A DNA stretch of 64,000 nucleotides from Synechococcus sp. 1G10 (GCF_002252625.1 NZ_NQKW01000008.1:62001-126000), one strand, 5' to 3'; shown: positions 11,985-21,000, counted from the stretch's first letter. Notes: generated by a model not told the origin, from the sequence alone. Made by a program: numbers and translations.

Positions 11985-12554
11985 TCAGGACTTGTAGGCG
12001 CATAATGCCGTCTCTGCGTGGTACGGGCGTAGGGACCACCACTCCTCCGGCAATTCTGACATTCGTAGATGGGAACACCCTTTCAGCGAACGTCCTAGCA
12101 GCCTCTCAGCACCGGCAAGGGTGCCTGCATGGAGGTAGACATACTCAGGCTGAAGCCCCAGGTAGGACCCAATCCAGAGGGCGATGTCGAACACGCAGAC
12201 TGACTTCGCTGCGCTCGCTGCACTCATATGCTGATTTGGACCAGAAGTGAGCGCCATCTGAACTTGCAGCCAAAGCCCGTGGAAGTTCTTGGCAGCTTGG
12301 ATCTGATGTCCTCGCCTGGCAATGGCGCGAGCAGCGTTGGCGCAGCCGGCCGGCTTCCAACAGTCGTTTGACTGCGCACGGCCGATGAAGTGGCTGTGGG
12401 TGCCGTATGGCATCTTCCCGCAGGTTGAGTACTTGACTGCCTGTATGAAGGATTCGCGCCTGGCGTAGTACAACAACTCTTCTTCTTCCTTCCAAGCGTG
12501 ATCAGTCAGGTACTCGCGAGGTGAAGAGATCTTGTAAGGGGCGTTGATGCTCAC
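11985..12554 (-). CDS. Unknown 189-aa partner of the UvrD helicase
   Basis: A 189-aa protein (MSINAPYKISSPREYLTDHA...) lying 31 bases upstream of the UvrD-like helicase and read in the same direction. The second half (FDIALWIGSYLGLQPEYVYL, then HAGTLAGAERLLGRSL, EEWWSLRPYHAETALCAYK) looks strongly constrained. The YLHAGT..GA and terminal PYHAE..LC.YK patterns are faintly like bacterial OGG-fold glycosylase-type proteins, but I am not confident. An upstream HIGRAQSNDCWKPAGCANAA segment has two cysteines. I infer a two-gene unit with the helicase. Confidence 0.65.
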   Translation of the reverse strand: MSINAPYKISSPREYLTDHAWKEEEELLYYARRESFIQAVKYSTCGKMPYGTHSHFIGRAQSNDCWKPAGCANAARAIARRGHQIQAAKNFHGLWLQVQMALTSGPNQHMSAASAAKSVCVFDIALWIGSYLGLQPEYVYLHAGTLAGAERLLGRSLKGCSHLRMSELPEEWWSLRPYHAETALCAYKS

Positions 12555-12680
12555 GGTAGTGTGAATGGTGATTGGAACGTTAGATATTCGAGTCTTGTCT
12601 CTACAGATTAGTTGCTCCTGAAGTGTGAAGGCAGTACTGCCGTTGTCCCCTTAAGCATCTCCGCCAAGCGGTTGCGCCAC

Positions 12681-12698
12681 ATCCCCCATTCGGGGGAT
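12681..12698. promoter_or_regulatory. Palindrome ATCCCCC-ATTC-GGGGGAT (copy 1)
   Basis: Perfect 7-bp arms around a 4-base centre. It lies 127 bases upstream of the 189-aa/UvrD unit and in the interval shared with the rightward LuxR-type gene. The same arms with different centres occur at 17067-17086 and 28390-28407. An operator or a mobile hairpin repeat is possible. Confidence 0.6.
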
Positions 12699-13040
12699 AT
12701 TGAGTCTTGCCGGCGGAGTGACCCATTGATTGCTGATTTAGACATCCAGCAGTCTGAAGACATGGAAGCTGATCCGGGACCGGTATTCTGACGGACGAAT
12801 TGATACCCCTATGAGGTCGTGTCCGATCAGTGGTAACACTGTTGCTGTCCAACACGTTAGTGCTTTATCAACACCTGTAACCAGGTTGCATGGCGCTTCT
12901 GCATGCCAAGGCTGAATATCTAGGGAGGCCTGAACGGGAGTGAATCACCTTCTGTGGCCCTTGCCAGCTTGGTGGGAACAAGGATGGTTTCATCGCTCCG
13001 CCGCTTCCTTTCCTAGGATCCGCGAAATCCTGGTCCAAGG

Positions 13041-13817
13041 ATGGATCTGACCCCTCTCCTGCAGAACATCCCGACGCTGCTGGATGAGTACGGCAAGCTC
13101 CTTGAGGGGAAGACCATCGTGGCCTGCCTCGGCAACACCAGGTGGCTGGGCGCCTTCATCTGCATCAACCCGATCACTGAGCACGTGGTGGGGGCTTCCA
13201 CCACCGAGGAGGAGGGCTTCCATCACGTGCTGCAGCACCGGCCCCACTTCCTGCTCGTGAGTGAGAGCCTGCATGAGGGGGCAGGTGTGTCGCTGGTGCG
13301 GCGGGCCGAACGGTTCCACCCAGACACCCGCACCATCCTCATCACCAACCGGGAGTCCACCGCCGTGATCGGCGAGGCGCTGGAGGCCGGTTGCGATGCG
13401 ATCTGCTTCGAGACAGAAGACTTCACACCCGTGTTCCGGATCGTCGCCGGCGGCGGCGTCTACTACCCGAAGGAAGCCGCCGCTGTCCTGCGGCAGCAAA
13501 GCCATCGCAGGGAGGATGCTCCCCAGCTCGAGAGCCTCACCGAGCGGGAGGTCGAGGTACTCACCGGGGTGATGCTCGGGCTCTCGAACCGAAACATCGG
13601 CGAGCGGCTGTACGTCTCCGCGGAAACGGTGAAGACCCACGTCGGCAATGTGATCAGCAAGCTCCAGGCCCGCGACCGCACCCATGCCGCCGTGCTGGGC
13701 GTGGCCCTGGGGATCCTTTCACTGGAAGCTGCTCTGAACACCGGCCCGGCCTTCAGCCTCTGGGGGGATGCCTCGGCTTCAGAAGCGCTGAGCAAGGCTT
13801 CTGCTCGTGGTTCATGA
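13041..13817 (+). CDS. LuxR-family response-regulator-like transcription factor
   Basis: A 258-aa protein. The C-terminal 65 residues (ESLTEREVEVLTGVMLGLSN, then RNIGERLYVSAETVKTHVGN) are a LuxR/GerE HTH. The N-terminal half is receiver-like (VACLGNTRWLGAFICIN..., LLVSESLHEGAGVSLVRRA, TILITNRESTAVIGEALEAG) but I do not see the usual phosphoacceptor Asp context, so it may be a degenerate receiver. A YYPKEAAAVLRQQ linker joins the two. It is transcribed divergently from the UvrD unit. I infer it may control neighbouring genes; palindrome copy 1 lies between them. Confidence 0.88.
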   Translation: MDLTPLLQNIPTLLDEYGKLLEGKTIVACLGNTRWLGAFICINPITEHVVGASTTEEEGFHHVLQHRPHFLLVSESLHEGAGVSLVRRAERFHPDTRTILITNRESTAVIGEALEAGCDAICFETEDFTPVFRIVAGGGVYYPKEAAAVLRQQSHRREDAPQLESLTEREVEVLTGVMLGLSNRNIGERLYVSAETVKTHVGNVISKLQARDRTHAAVLGVALGILSLEAALNTGPAFSLWGDASASEALSKASARGS

Positions 13818-13836
13818 GGCTGGCCTGGACGTTCGA

Positions 13837-14016
13837 TCACCGCGGTTCCACTTCTTCAGCCAGGGCCAGCACATCACCAAGAGTCTGCTCGTAGTCGGCT
13901 GCCAGCTCAGCCTTCCGCTCGGGTGTGATCCAAGATTCCTGAATCCCCCGCACCAGTCCAGGCAGGCGCTGGCGCAACACCGTCAGACGGGCCAGCCGTA
14001 GGTCTAGCTCGTTCAT
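13837..14016 (-). CDS. Small helical hypothetical protein
   Basis: The 59-aa product MNELDLRLARLTVLRQRLPG... followed by ERKAELAADYEQTLGDVLAL is a compact, charged helical protein. I choose the ATG at 14016, which directly follows an out-of-character MGWEWLM extension. It converges on the LuxR-type gene with 19 bases between the stops. Function unknown. Confidence 0.55.
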   Translation of the reverse strand: MNELDLRLARLTVLRQRLPGLVRGIQESWITPERKAELAADYEQTLGDVLALAEEVEPR

Positions 14017-14049
14017 CATTAACCACTCCCATCCCACAGGTCAGGCTGA

Positions 14050-14169
14050 TCAGAGAAGCGATTCACAGGCCACCCCCCCATCCCCATTGCGGTCCAGATA
14101 GATGTGGCCTTGCCGCAGCAGCTCCTGAGCACGGCCAAAGCTGCCGACGCTATTGCAGGTGTAATTGCT
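14050..14169 (-). pseudogene. Orphan Excalibur-domain remnant
   Basis: Minus-strand frame reading SNYTCNSVGSFGRAQELLRQ and then GHIYLDRNGDGGVACESLL before a TGA at 14050-14052. This is the C-terminal Excalibur domain seen at the end of the thermonuclease gene near 6.7 kb, but with an extra Gly codon from a lengthened G run and no upstream domain. A TGA lies just before it, and a CACT tandem repeat starts beside it. I read it as a leftover C-terminus of a second secreted nuclease-type gene. Confidence 0.7.
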
Positions 14170-14170
14170 T

Positions 14171-14190
14171 CACTCACTCACTCACTCACT
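14171..14190. repeat. (CACT)5 microsatellite
   Basis: Five perfect CACT units. They lie at the broken edge of the Excalibur remnant and overlap the last codons of the next leftward gene (ending at 14178), so slippage here may have changed that gene's C-terminus. Confidence 0.8.
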
Positions 14191-14471
14191 ACTCCACCGT
14201 TGCTGGAGGTCAGTAACTTTCTCCCAGGAGGCGTAAGCGTTGGTCGACCGGATGGGTTCCGGTAGCTTTGGCGCCAGTCCTTCTTGAACTGCCCGCGCTG
14301 CTCGCAGCAGTGAAAGTAGTCGTGGATCGTACCTGCGTATTTGATGACGCCGTGGGTCGCGGCCTTGAAGGCGACGGCGGGGCTGGGGCGCATGGCGTAC
14401 CAGGCAAGCTCGGCCTTCTCCCGGTGGAATCCAGGGGTACGGGGGCATTCATCGAGAGAGTCGATGTTCAT
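14178..14471 (-). CDS. Small phage-like hypothetical protein
   Basis: A 97-aa protein starting MNIDSLDECPRTPGFHREKA with the block ELAWYAMRPSPAVAFKAATH, then YAGTIHDYFHCCEQRGQFKK. Aromatic and Cys-rich; no family recognised. I choose ATG 14471; longer frames run into the conserved twin module upstream. It is the last gene of a leftward run of six small genes (14.2-16.2 kb) that resembles a phage accessory cluster. Its C-terminal residues (SSNGGVVSE) are affected by the adjacent CACT repeat. Confidence 0.55.
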   Translation of the reverse strand: MNIDSLDECPRTPGFHREKAELAWYAMRPSPAVAFKAATHGVIKYAGTIHDYFHCCEQRGQFKKDWRQSYRNPSGRPTLTPPGRKLLTSSNGGVVSE

Positions 14472-14521
14472 CGTGGATTGGATTGGATGGGATTGGGAGT
14501 GAATTGGTGGCTGGGCTGGGC

Positions 14522-14671
14522 TTACGAGCCTTGGATGAGTCTGCATCCGGGCCGCAACCGCACCCAGTTGAAGGCATCACCATCGGGTGCCCACTCTTGA
14601 ACCTTCTGCACGGCATCCACCCGCTCAAACTCCACAGGGGGCGCTGTCTGGTTCTGGGCAGGCGCTGCCAG
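14522..14671 (-). other. 49-codon conserved module, copy 1 (no standard start)
   Basis: From CTG 14671 to TAA 14522 the frame encodes LAAPAQNQTAPPVEFERVDA, then VQKVQEWAPDGDAFNWV and a basic tail ending IQGS. A second frame of exactly the same length with about 60% identity is at 15704-15853. Differences include synonymous third-base changes (GAT/GAC, AAC/AAT), so the frame was translated at some time. No ATG, GTG or TTG is available; copy 1 is in frame with the 88-aa gene upstream, separated from it by a single TGA (14678-14680). Confidence 0.55.
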
Positions 14672-14677
14672 CTGGTG

Positions 14678-14944
14678 TCAGATGGCCCGGAACAGCTTGA
14701 GCTGGTTGACGGCATACCTGACGAATGACCTGTCGATGGTGGCCTGTGGCTTTCCCTGAAGTGACACCTTGTTGGTTCGGTGGTTGAGACCTGCTGACAG
14801 CGCCATGACGGTCAGAGGCCCATGGGCCATCAGCCGATGGAACATGAGGTCAATGGTGCGCTGTGTGTTGTTGAGCTTGGCGACCTGGTATGAGGCGAAC
14901 ACCCTGGAGTTGAGAGCAATGAGCTGTGAGTCTGAGAGCGGCAT
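14678..14944 (-). CDS. Hypothetical protein (88 aa), possibly truncated by TGA
   Basis: MPLSDSQLIALNSRVFASYQ...TIDLMFHRLMAHGPLTVMAL...IDRSFVRYAVNQLKLFRAI. It looks like a small winged-helix or replication-associated helical protein, but I cannot name the family. The TGA at 14678-14680 is followed in frame by the 49-codon conserved module, so the original protein may have been about 140 residues and the present gene a truncation. It lies in the phage-like leftward cluster. Confidence 0.55.
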   Translation of the reverse strand: MPLSDSQLIALNSRVFASYQVAKLNNTQRTIDLMFHRLMAHGPLTVMALSAGLNHRTNKVSLQGKPQATIDRSFVRYAVNQLKLFRAI

Positions 14945-14980
14945 GGTGAATGGTTGGGTGGATTGGGTGGATGAGGCGGT

Positions 14981-15358
14981 TTATGGCGTGGTGGCCATAA
15001 CGGCTTTCTGCTGGCAGATGACAAGCTGAGACGGCCACATACGGTTGTAGCGTGCGGAAAACTCCCAAGGGCCCAGCTTCTGCATCTCGTTGTGCAGCCA
15101 CTTGATGACCAGCACCATGTCCTCGGTGGGTATGGTGCGGATCTCGCTGGGACCAATCCAGCGGGTCATGTCGGCTGGGCATTCTTTACTGTCACGGGTG
15201 CCATCGAGGCCCGCTTGCTCCAGGAGGAATGCATCGCGGCGGCTGGCTAAAGAGATCCGCAGTTGCTCATCTCCGTACTCCCCTTGTGATCTGGCGGCTC
15301 TGGTAGCAGGATCGAATGAAATGCCAACCTTGCAATGGGTGTCGCTGTAGCGCCTCAT
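14981..15358 (-). CDS. GIY-YIG/T5orf172-like phage protein
   Basis: A 125-aa protein beginning MRRYSDTHCKVGISFDPATR AARSQGEYGDEQ. The CKVGIS.DP..R motif followed by a basic/acidic helix (DAFLLEQAGLDGTRDS) is the pattern of GIY-YIG-type (T5orf172/MUG113) nuclease-like domains in phages. The first GIY motif strand is shortened to the very N-terminus, so the start may be upstream or the domain may be incomplete. The rest (IRTIPTEDMVLVIKWLHNEM) is unassigned. Confidence 0.5.
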   Translation of the reverse strand: MRRYSDTHCKVGISFDPATRAARSQGEYGDEQLRISLASRRDAFLLEQAGLDGTRDSKECPADMTRWIGPSEIRTIPTEDMVLVIKWLHNEMQKLGPWEFSARYNRMWPSQLVICQQKAVMATTP

Positions 15359-15387
15359 CCTGAACAGGTACAGATAGGTCTCTCAAG

Positions 15388-15648
15388 TCAAGAGGACACC
15401 TTGAAGCGGCCAGCACTGTCGAGCACATCCTGCATAGTGTTGTGCTTACCGGTGTTGGCACGTAAAAAGCCAGCCCGAGCAATGCGGCTTGCCATGACGG
15501 CGGCGCGTACGCCGTACACCTCAGCGAGATGGCCGGGGGTCTCACCACTCAAGTAGCGGTGGATGATGACTTCAAGCTCGCCTGGCTCAGTGTCGTAGGG
15601 GTTGATTAGCTCAACCTCAGTGGGGTCGTGGTAACGGGTGAGGGTCAT
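15388..15648 (-). CDS. Small HTH-like hypothetical protein
   Basis: An 86-aa protein (MTLTRYHDPTEVELINPYDT). The segment VIIHRYLSGETPGHLAEVYG followed by VRAAVMASRIARAG has helix-turn-helix spacing, so DNA binding is plausible. ATG 15648 is chosen because upstream codons belong to the conserved twin module. It lies in the phage-like cluster. Confidence 0.5.
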   Translation of the reverse strand: MTLTRYHDPTEVELINPYDTEPGELEVIIHRYLSGETPGHLAEVYGVRAAVMASRIARAGFLRANTGKHNTMQDVLDSAGRFKVSS

Positions 15649-15703
15649 GATTGAGAATTGGGTGGAGGTTGTAGTAGAGAGTGGTGTGAATTGGTTGCTG
15701 TAC

Positions 15704-15853
15704 TTACGAGCCTTGGAAGCGTCGGGACCGAGTGTGTCTACAACTCGCATTGAACGCATCACCGTCGGGTTCCCAATTTTGAAACGTCTGCGCGGCATCT
15801 ATCTGCTCAACCTCCGCAGGTGGCGCTGTCTGGTTCTGGGCAGGCTCTGCCAG
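15704..15853 (-). other. 49-codon conserved module, copy 2 (no standard start)
   Basis: CTG 15853 to TAA 15704 encodes LAEPAQNQTAPPAEVEQIDA, then AQTFQNWEPDGDAFN and a basic tail ending FQGS. It has the same length as copy 1 (14522-14671), the same stop context CAAGGCTCGTAAG, and the same position just upstream of the next small gene. Its first codons overlap the 3' end of the HNH gene in another frame. Confidence 0.55.
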
Positions 15854-16151
15854 CTGGTGGATTACTCCCGGCGTCCTTTGCTTTAGCCGCTTCCTTCGTC
15901 TGCCACTGCATGTTGCTCGGTGCATCCGAGCCACCACGCTTGATCGGGACGATGTGATCAATGACGTAGCCAGGGCACCCGTGGGGACAGCCGGTCTGAT
16001 GCTTGAAGGCAGTGCGGGCTGAACTACTGCGATGGGAGCACGCGTAGCAGCGGGAGTGATAGGGGGAGTGATGCCACCCGCGAGCCATAGCTGGCGCTGC
16101 GGCGGACAGCAGCAGGGCGCCGATGAGGGATGAGACGAAAGTACGGGTCAT
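15807..16151 (-). CDS. Secreted-type HNH endonuclease
   Basis: A 114-aa protein with a signal peptide (MTRTFVSSLIGALLLSAAAP AMA) followed by an HNH core: CYACSHRSSSA, TGCPHGCPGYVIDHIVPI and GGSDAPSNMQWQTKEAAKAKD. The IDHI and N...W.T..A pattern matches HNH nucleases of cyanobacteria and phages. I choose ATG 16151 because the signal peptide starts there. The last residues (NPPAGRACPEPDSATCGG) arise from a frame different from that of the conserved twin module and may reflect a frameshift at the gene end. Confidence 0.75.
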   Translation of the reverse strand: MTRTFVSSLIGALLLSAAAPAMARGWHHSPYHSRCYACSHRSSSARTAFKHQTGCPHGCPGYVIDHIVPIKRGGSDAPSNMQWQTKEAAKAKDAGSNPPAGRACPEPDSATCGG

Positions 16152-16182
16152 GGGTCGATGATCTGGCGATGGTGGTGGTGGC

Positions 16183-16901
16183 TCAGGCTGTGGCGTCGCG
16201 CAGCAGAGCCAGCTCAGCAGAATGCCCTTGCTGCCCTGCATACCTCCTGCGGTCGATGTTCAGATGGCGAAGGCTCGGGTGGGTCAGCACCATCACCGTT
16301 GAGCGCAACCCATCAACCCCAGGAAACGTCACGCCCCGCTGAAGTGGACCAGCTGCATCGACCTCAGCGAATTTCCTGGCGCTGACGATGCACTCCAGTT
16401 CGGGCGACATGGGCGCCATGAAGCGTGGAATCTCGACGCCCATCAGCACGATGAGACGGGGGCGCTGGGTGCGGATCTGCTCCAGTAGCACCTGCCCGCA
16501 GTGCCTGGTGAAGATGGGGCATATCTGCCCTGGCGACGGACCTGTCGGTTTCGAGTTGCCAATGCGAAGACCCAGGGAGAAGTTGTTGAAGAAGCAATGG
16601 GAGGTCTGATGCCTGCCACCTGAAGCAGGGGCAGGATGCCCTGCCAGGTGGGGTTGCTGCTGGGCTCGGCACCCTGAGCCAGGGCGTCGTTGTGCATGAC
16701 CTCGTTGCCGAAGTCTTGTCCGACGACCATCACGCCGCCAGCGGTGAAGCAGGCGTTGGCGGAGAAGCGGCCGTAGCCGCCGGGGGAGAAGGCACGACCA
16801 GGGTTCGGCCTGGGAACGAGCAGCATCCCTGCTGGGTAGGCGACGGTTTGGCGCTGGAGCGCCCAGAGCTCTGAGTAGCGGCTGTCAGTTGGCACGGTCA
16901 T
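16183..16901 (-). pseudogene. Frameshifted uracil-DNA-glycosylase-like gene
   Basis: The 5' part (from ATG 16901) reads ...GGVMVVGQDFGNEVMHNDAL...TWQGILPLLQVAG in one frame. Near 16611-16619 the homology moves to another frame: HQTSHCFFNNFSLGLRIGNS, then ICPIFTRHCGQVLLEQIRTQ, RPRLIVLMGVEIPRFM and VMVLTHPSLRHLN, ending at 16183. The VGQD.G, CFF.N.. and THPS blocks are the order of the uracil-DNA-glycosylase superfamily. A one-base indel separates the halves, so the intact protein (about 240 aa) is not made unless by frameshifting. Confidence 0.7.
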
Positions 16902-17039
16902 AAGGTTGGTATGGGTGGAAGCCCCGATGCTCTCGAGGGCGGGCCGGGGTGATCAGGCGTCGCGCCAACGATTTGGTGGTCCCATCGTTTATCGGCGCAT
17001 GAGTGGGTCGTGGTGCCCCATTACCCCCTTGCTTTCTTC

Positions 17040-17947
17040 ACGATCTCCGCTCCACCGCCAGTTGTGCATCCCCCGATAGGGGGATGTCCCGCGTCAAGCC
17101 CCTTGTCCGGCGCTCAACGTGATTGTCGGCGAACAGGGGGATCCTGAGGCTGGCCTGCTGAATGGCCTCACTTACGGCTACGGCATCCAGCGACCTAATG
17201 ACAGGGAGACGGATGGGGATCTGTGCTCCGATGTGGCAATAAATGCCTCTGTGCAGCTGGGAAGGCTGCAACCGCAGCGCGGAAGCCTGCAGCTTGAGCC
17301 TGGCCACACGGTGGCGCCATACGCCCGACCTTGCAGCCGGCAGCAGCCAGCTCCTGGTTTACTGGTGTACGCGCGGGGAGCCGTAGAAGCCTCGGTGCAG
17401 CTGGAACACCTCCTGCATCTCAGCTGTGATATCGGCGTTCTGGGTCGCCCGCTGTCCCGGCGCCTTGTGCCGCTGTCGCCAGGCGTAGTAACCGCTGCAG
17501 GCCACGCCAATCTGCCGTCACAGCCAGGAGACGGAGCAGCGGCCTTCCAGGTGGTTGATCAGGCGAAACCTCTCGGCGGCAGCTTGTTCGGCGACGATTA
17601 GGTAGCTGCCCGCCTACGTAGTTGACACCGGGCAGACAGCTGCTCCTTTGCAAAGTGCGCTGCCGCCAGCCTGAAAAAATCCTTCTCCCACCTGAGCTCT
17701 CGGCTCTCCTGGCGGAGCCGACTGAGCTCAGCACGCTCCCCTCAGTGGTCAGCAGGCCCTGGTCCCTCGGGCCACTGTCAACACGTTCGACCCGGGCCTG
17801 GCGAACCCAGCTGGCCAGGCTGCTGGAGGGAAGGTCAAGCCGCCGGGCAACAGCAGAGCAGGGAAGGCCCTCCTGAAGGCAGAAGGTGACATACTCCTGT
17901 TTCTGCTGCGCCGTGAACCGGCGCCGGGTCTTGGTGGGTTTGGTCAT
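17040..17947 (-). mobile_element. Decayed IS3-family transposase
   Basis: OrfA starts at 17947 (MTKPTKTRRRFTAQQKQEYV then SAVARRLDLPSSSLASWVRQ), a clear IS3 helix-turn-helix. Downstream the OrfB pieces appear in different frames: a YYAWRQR-type segment near 17.5 kb, RGFYGSPRVHQ near 17.4 kb and RVARLKLQASALRL near 17.3 kb. Several frameshifts and a missing integrase catalytic core show it is dead. I cannot define the terminal repeats, so the bounds are those of recognisable coding sequence. Confidence 0.75.
17067..17086. promoter_or_regulatory. Palindrome CATCCCCC-GATA-GGGGGATG (copy 2)
   Basis: Eight-bp arms around GATA. It lies 166 bases upstream of the uracil-DNA-glycosylase-like gene start and at the 3' edge of the IS3 remnant. 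It has the same 7-bp core arms as copies 1 (12681) and 3 (28390), but a different centre. Confidence 0.6.
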
Positions 17948-18019
17948 TCATGGACAGTCCGGTGGTCATGGCGTGACAATTAGCGACCTGTTTACTGAAC
18001 CGGGGAAAGTCCACTGCTA

Positions 18020-21000
18020 TCACCCCAACCGATCCCTTGTGATAACCACATAGGACTCGTCCCGTACCTTGTAACCTTCGTTATGGCGTCGAGCAAAGTC
18101 AAGCCCCCGATCGAATAGTACTCGGAATGATTCGCCCCCAGCGACCTTCAGTGATAGTTCACGAGCATGCTTCAGTCGTGGCTCATAACGTCGACGTGCG
18201 TAGTGCCGCCAATCGAGATGAGCAGAGAGAGAGAGTGGAAACGACTGAAGCGCTGTATTGAGCCTAGTTCGACGGGACGTGACTCCATAACGATGTTCTT
18301 CCTCCGTTTCAGCAGTGTGTACCAGGATTGTCGTGTCTTTGTTAAGCCAGGGGCCATTAAGAAGTCCTACAAGCAGCTCGCCGGACCCAGTATCCTGGTT
18401 GTCAAGATAGCGATCGGTGTACTCAGCATGTACTAATCTCCGTCCTTTCAATAGGGATGGTAGTCCGATGAAGTCAGCCAACTGTGCGGCCGTGACATAG
18501 GGTTTAAGCTCTTCTGATCTGGGGCCAGGGAAGACAATCCGGGTATCCTCATCTGCAAGCTCATCAATACCCACCATCCGAGCATTGCTGCGCCATTCAA
18601 GGAGCCTGCTGAGAACAATATTCACGCCTTCAGGGCTGCGAGTTTCTAGACAATCGATCACTTCGCCCTTCTTAGGATGGACGAGTTGAATGGCAGCGCG
18701 ATGTGGTCCATCTGATCCTAAGACCACCGTGTCAGGAACATTCAGGTCAAAGCAAAACAATTCGAGCAGGCCTTGATCGATCCACTGTGAAAGTCGTTTT
18801 CGCAGCACGCGCGTAACCTCGTCGCCACCCGAGGGTGGCAGGTTGCGCAGTATCAATGTAGGTGGGTTACCATCTCTACACCGGTCAATTGTCTTGGTCA
18901 AGAACGAAAACGAAAAGGGTGTCTGAATATTCTGGAGGGCAAGCAAGGTCTGATGTTCTGCAAACTGAGCTGCACGATTGAGAACAGCTGAGATTCGGTC
19001 TGGATTGATGCGGCTGGCGTGCGGTGCAAAACTGATCTGCCGTTCATCAGGGAAGAGCTGTGCGACTATTGGCTGTAAGAAGGTTTGCACACTTCGCCTG
19101 TCTAGCTGGTCGTGAAACAGTTGATTGGTGTAGGTCCGCAAGCAGTCGTAGCAACTGCTCGCACAGCTGCAAGAGCTCACAAGCTCCATTGTTCTCATTA
19201 ACACCTCCTCGAAGCGATCACCTATTCGTTGACTATGCCCAGCTCCGGAGGGTACGTTGTCATAAATGATGAGTTCTGTTACTCCATCCTGATTTTCAAC
19301 AGGACGGAAGAGTCCATCGAGTTCACTCCTTGGCACATCAATGACCTGGGCGGCCGCTGCCAGTACGGCATAGGTCAGCGAACGCCAGAAGCCCACCCCA
19401 CCGGTTAGCTCATCAGGCGAGCCATCACTTTCAGAATCTGGTTGAGAGTGAATCCCATCACCACCTTCGAGGTGGCGGACGGTTGCGTACAGACCTGGAG
19501 CATTGGTTCGCCTTGCGAAGCGAATTCTTACCAGATCACTGCGGAAGCGATGGGCTAGATGCACCTCCTCATAGCGGCCTTCACATGGACTCTGGGTAAT
19601 TGGATTTGTGTGGCTAATTCGTGTGGAGTTTCCAGCTACCGCTCCCGACTTTCGCTTCTTCTTGGCCTCCTCCCTTCGCTGAAGGATCTGCTGGGATAGA
19701 TCCAAGCCACAGCGCGTGCAAAGCTGGAATCCTCCGAGAGCCTTGTTGGGCCCCTGGTTGGAAAGAAAGAACTCACCAGCTTTGCTTGTAACGATCTCGA
19801 TGAAATCAGTATTCCGTGGCTCGGCATCCTGGTTGGCTTGGGCTAGAAAGACCTGAGAGGTGGATTGGCGAACAGGCTTACGGTGAGGGGTTACAGAAGG
19901 CGGTGCATTCCAGTCGGTGGTGAATGCGCGTGGCACCTTGAACGCCTTGGGCTTCCTTGAACCCTTGGTCAGCATGACCCGACACACAGGGCAACAACGC
20001 TCTCCATCCAGCTCTAGCCGCTCCTCAATTGCCTCAGAAGTACTGGCGGCAGTGAAGTAGTTGCAAGCGTAACAGATCCAATACCAATTGGTTTCTATAT
20101 CTCCTGCCCGGACTACGCCAACGCTGCGGTGGACTCGATCATCCACGACAATGTCCTGCCCTGGTGAATATTCACCCAGAGCCAAGCGGCGATCTCTCTG
20201 CAGACGATGACGCCCCTTCCCTCGATAAGTATCTGAGCTGCCCTGGGTGAGGAGCTGGACAACATCTACAGGGAACCCGTAGATCGGCAGGATGCTGGAA
20301 GTAGCCAGTTGCTCATGAAGTTGGCGCTCCCCCACCTTCCGGAGTTGTGCCTCTAAGGCACCCTTGCGGCTGACCATTCCGTTCTGCCTTCTTGCACTCT
20401 CCTTATCGCTTGAGCTAAGTAATTCCATCAGCTCCTTGATCAAGTCCATCCGAAGTTTCGCAAGATCATTCCAAGCCTCTTGCTGATCTTTGCAGAAGTT
20501 CTCTAGAACATCACGAAAGGCATTGATCAGTTTCTGCTCACTTGCACTCGCCCCGAGCCTGTCAAGCCAGAAGCGGATCATCTTGAGGGCCTCGGGCATC
20601 TGCAGCCACTCGTGAAACTCAAGCAACAGTGATGGCTGAACTCCAATCTCAGAAACAGTAAGATTTTCCGGCAGACCAATAAACTCCATGACATCTACCT
20701 TCTCAGCTCCTCGCTGGAGGCTGGTATGTAGGAATCGAGCTAGGAGTTCAGCGCGGATGTGGCGTTGCTGAATGTCGAAGTTTCGAGGGTCTAGACTGGG
20801 AACCTGATTGCTGCCATCAATCAATCTGCCTGGATTGTCAAAGTAATATCGATCGTGGGGCCGTCGTTGGCCATACATCAAGGTGACAGCAACACCATCA
20901 GTGCGACGGCCTGCTCGACCAGCACGCTGCTGATAGTTGCTTACAAATGGAGGGAAATTTCGCATCGCCACGACTTGGAGTTCGCCAATGTCAACTCCCA

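Noticed and set aside
10028-12554. Gabija system
   Set aside because: No OLD-family ATPase-nuclease (GajA) next to the UvrD-like helicase; the partner is a 189-aa unknown.
14169-14192. CACT repeat as a CRISPR fragment
   Set aside because: A 4-base microsatellite with no spacers; no CRISPR array or cas genes in the window.
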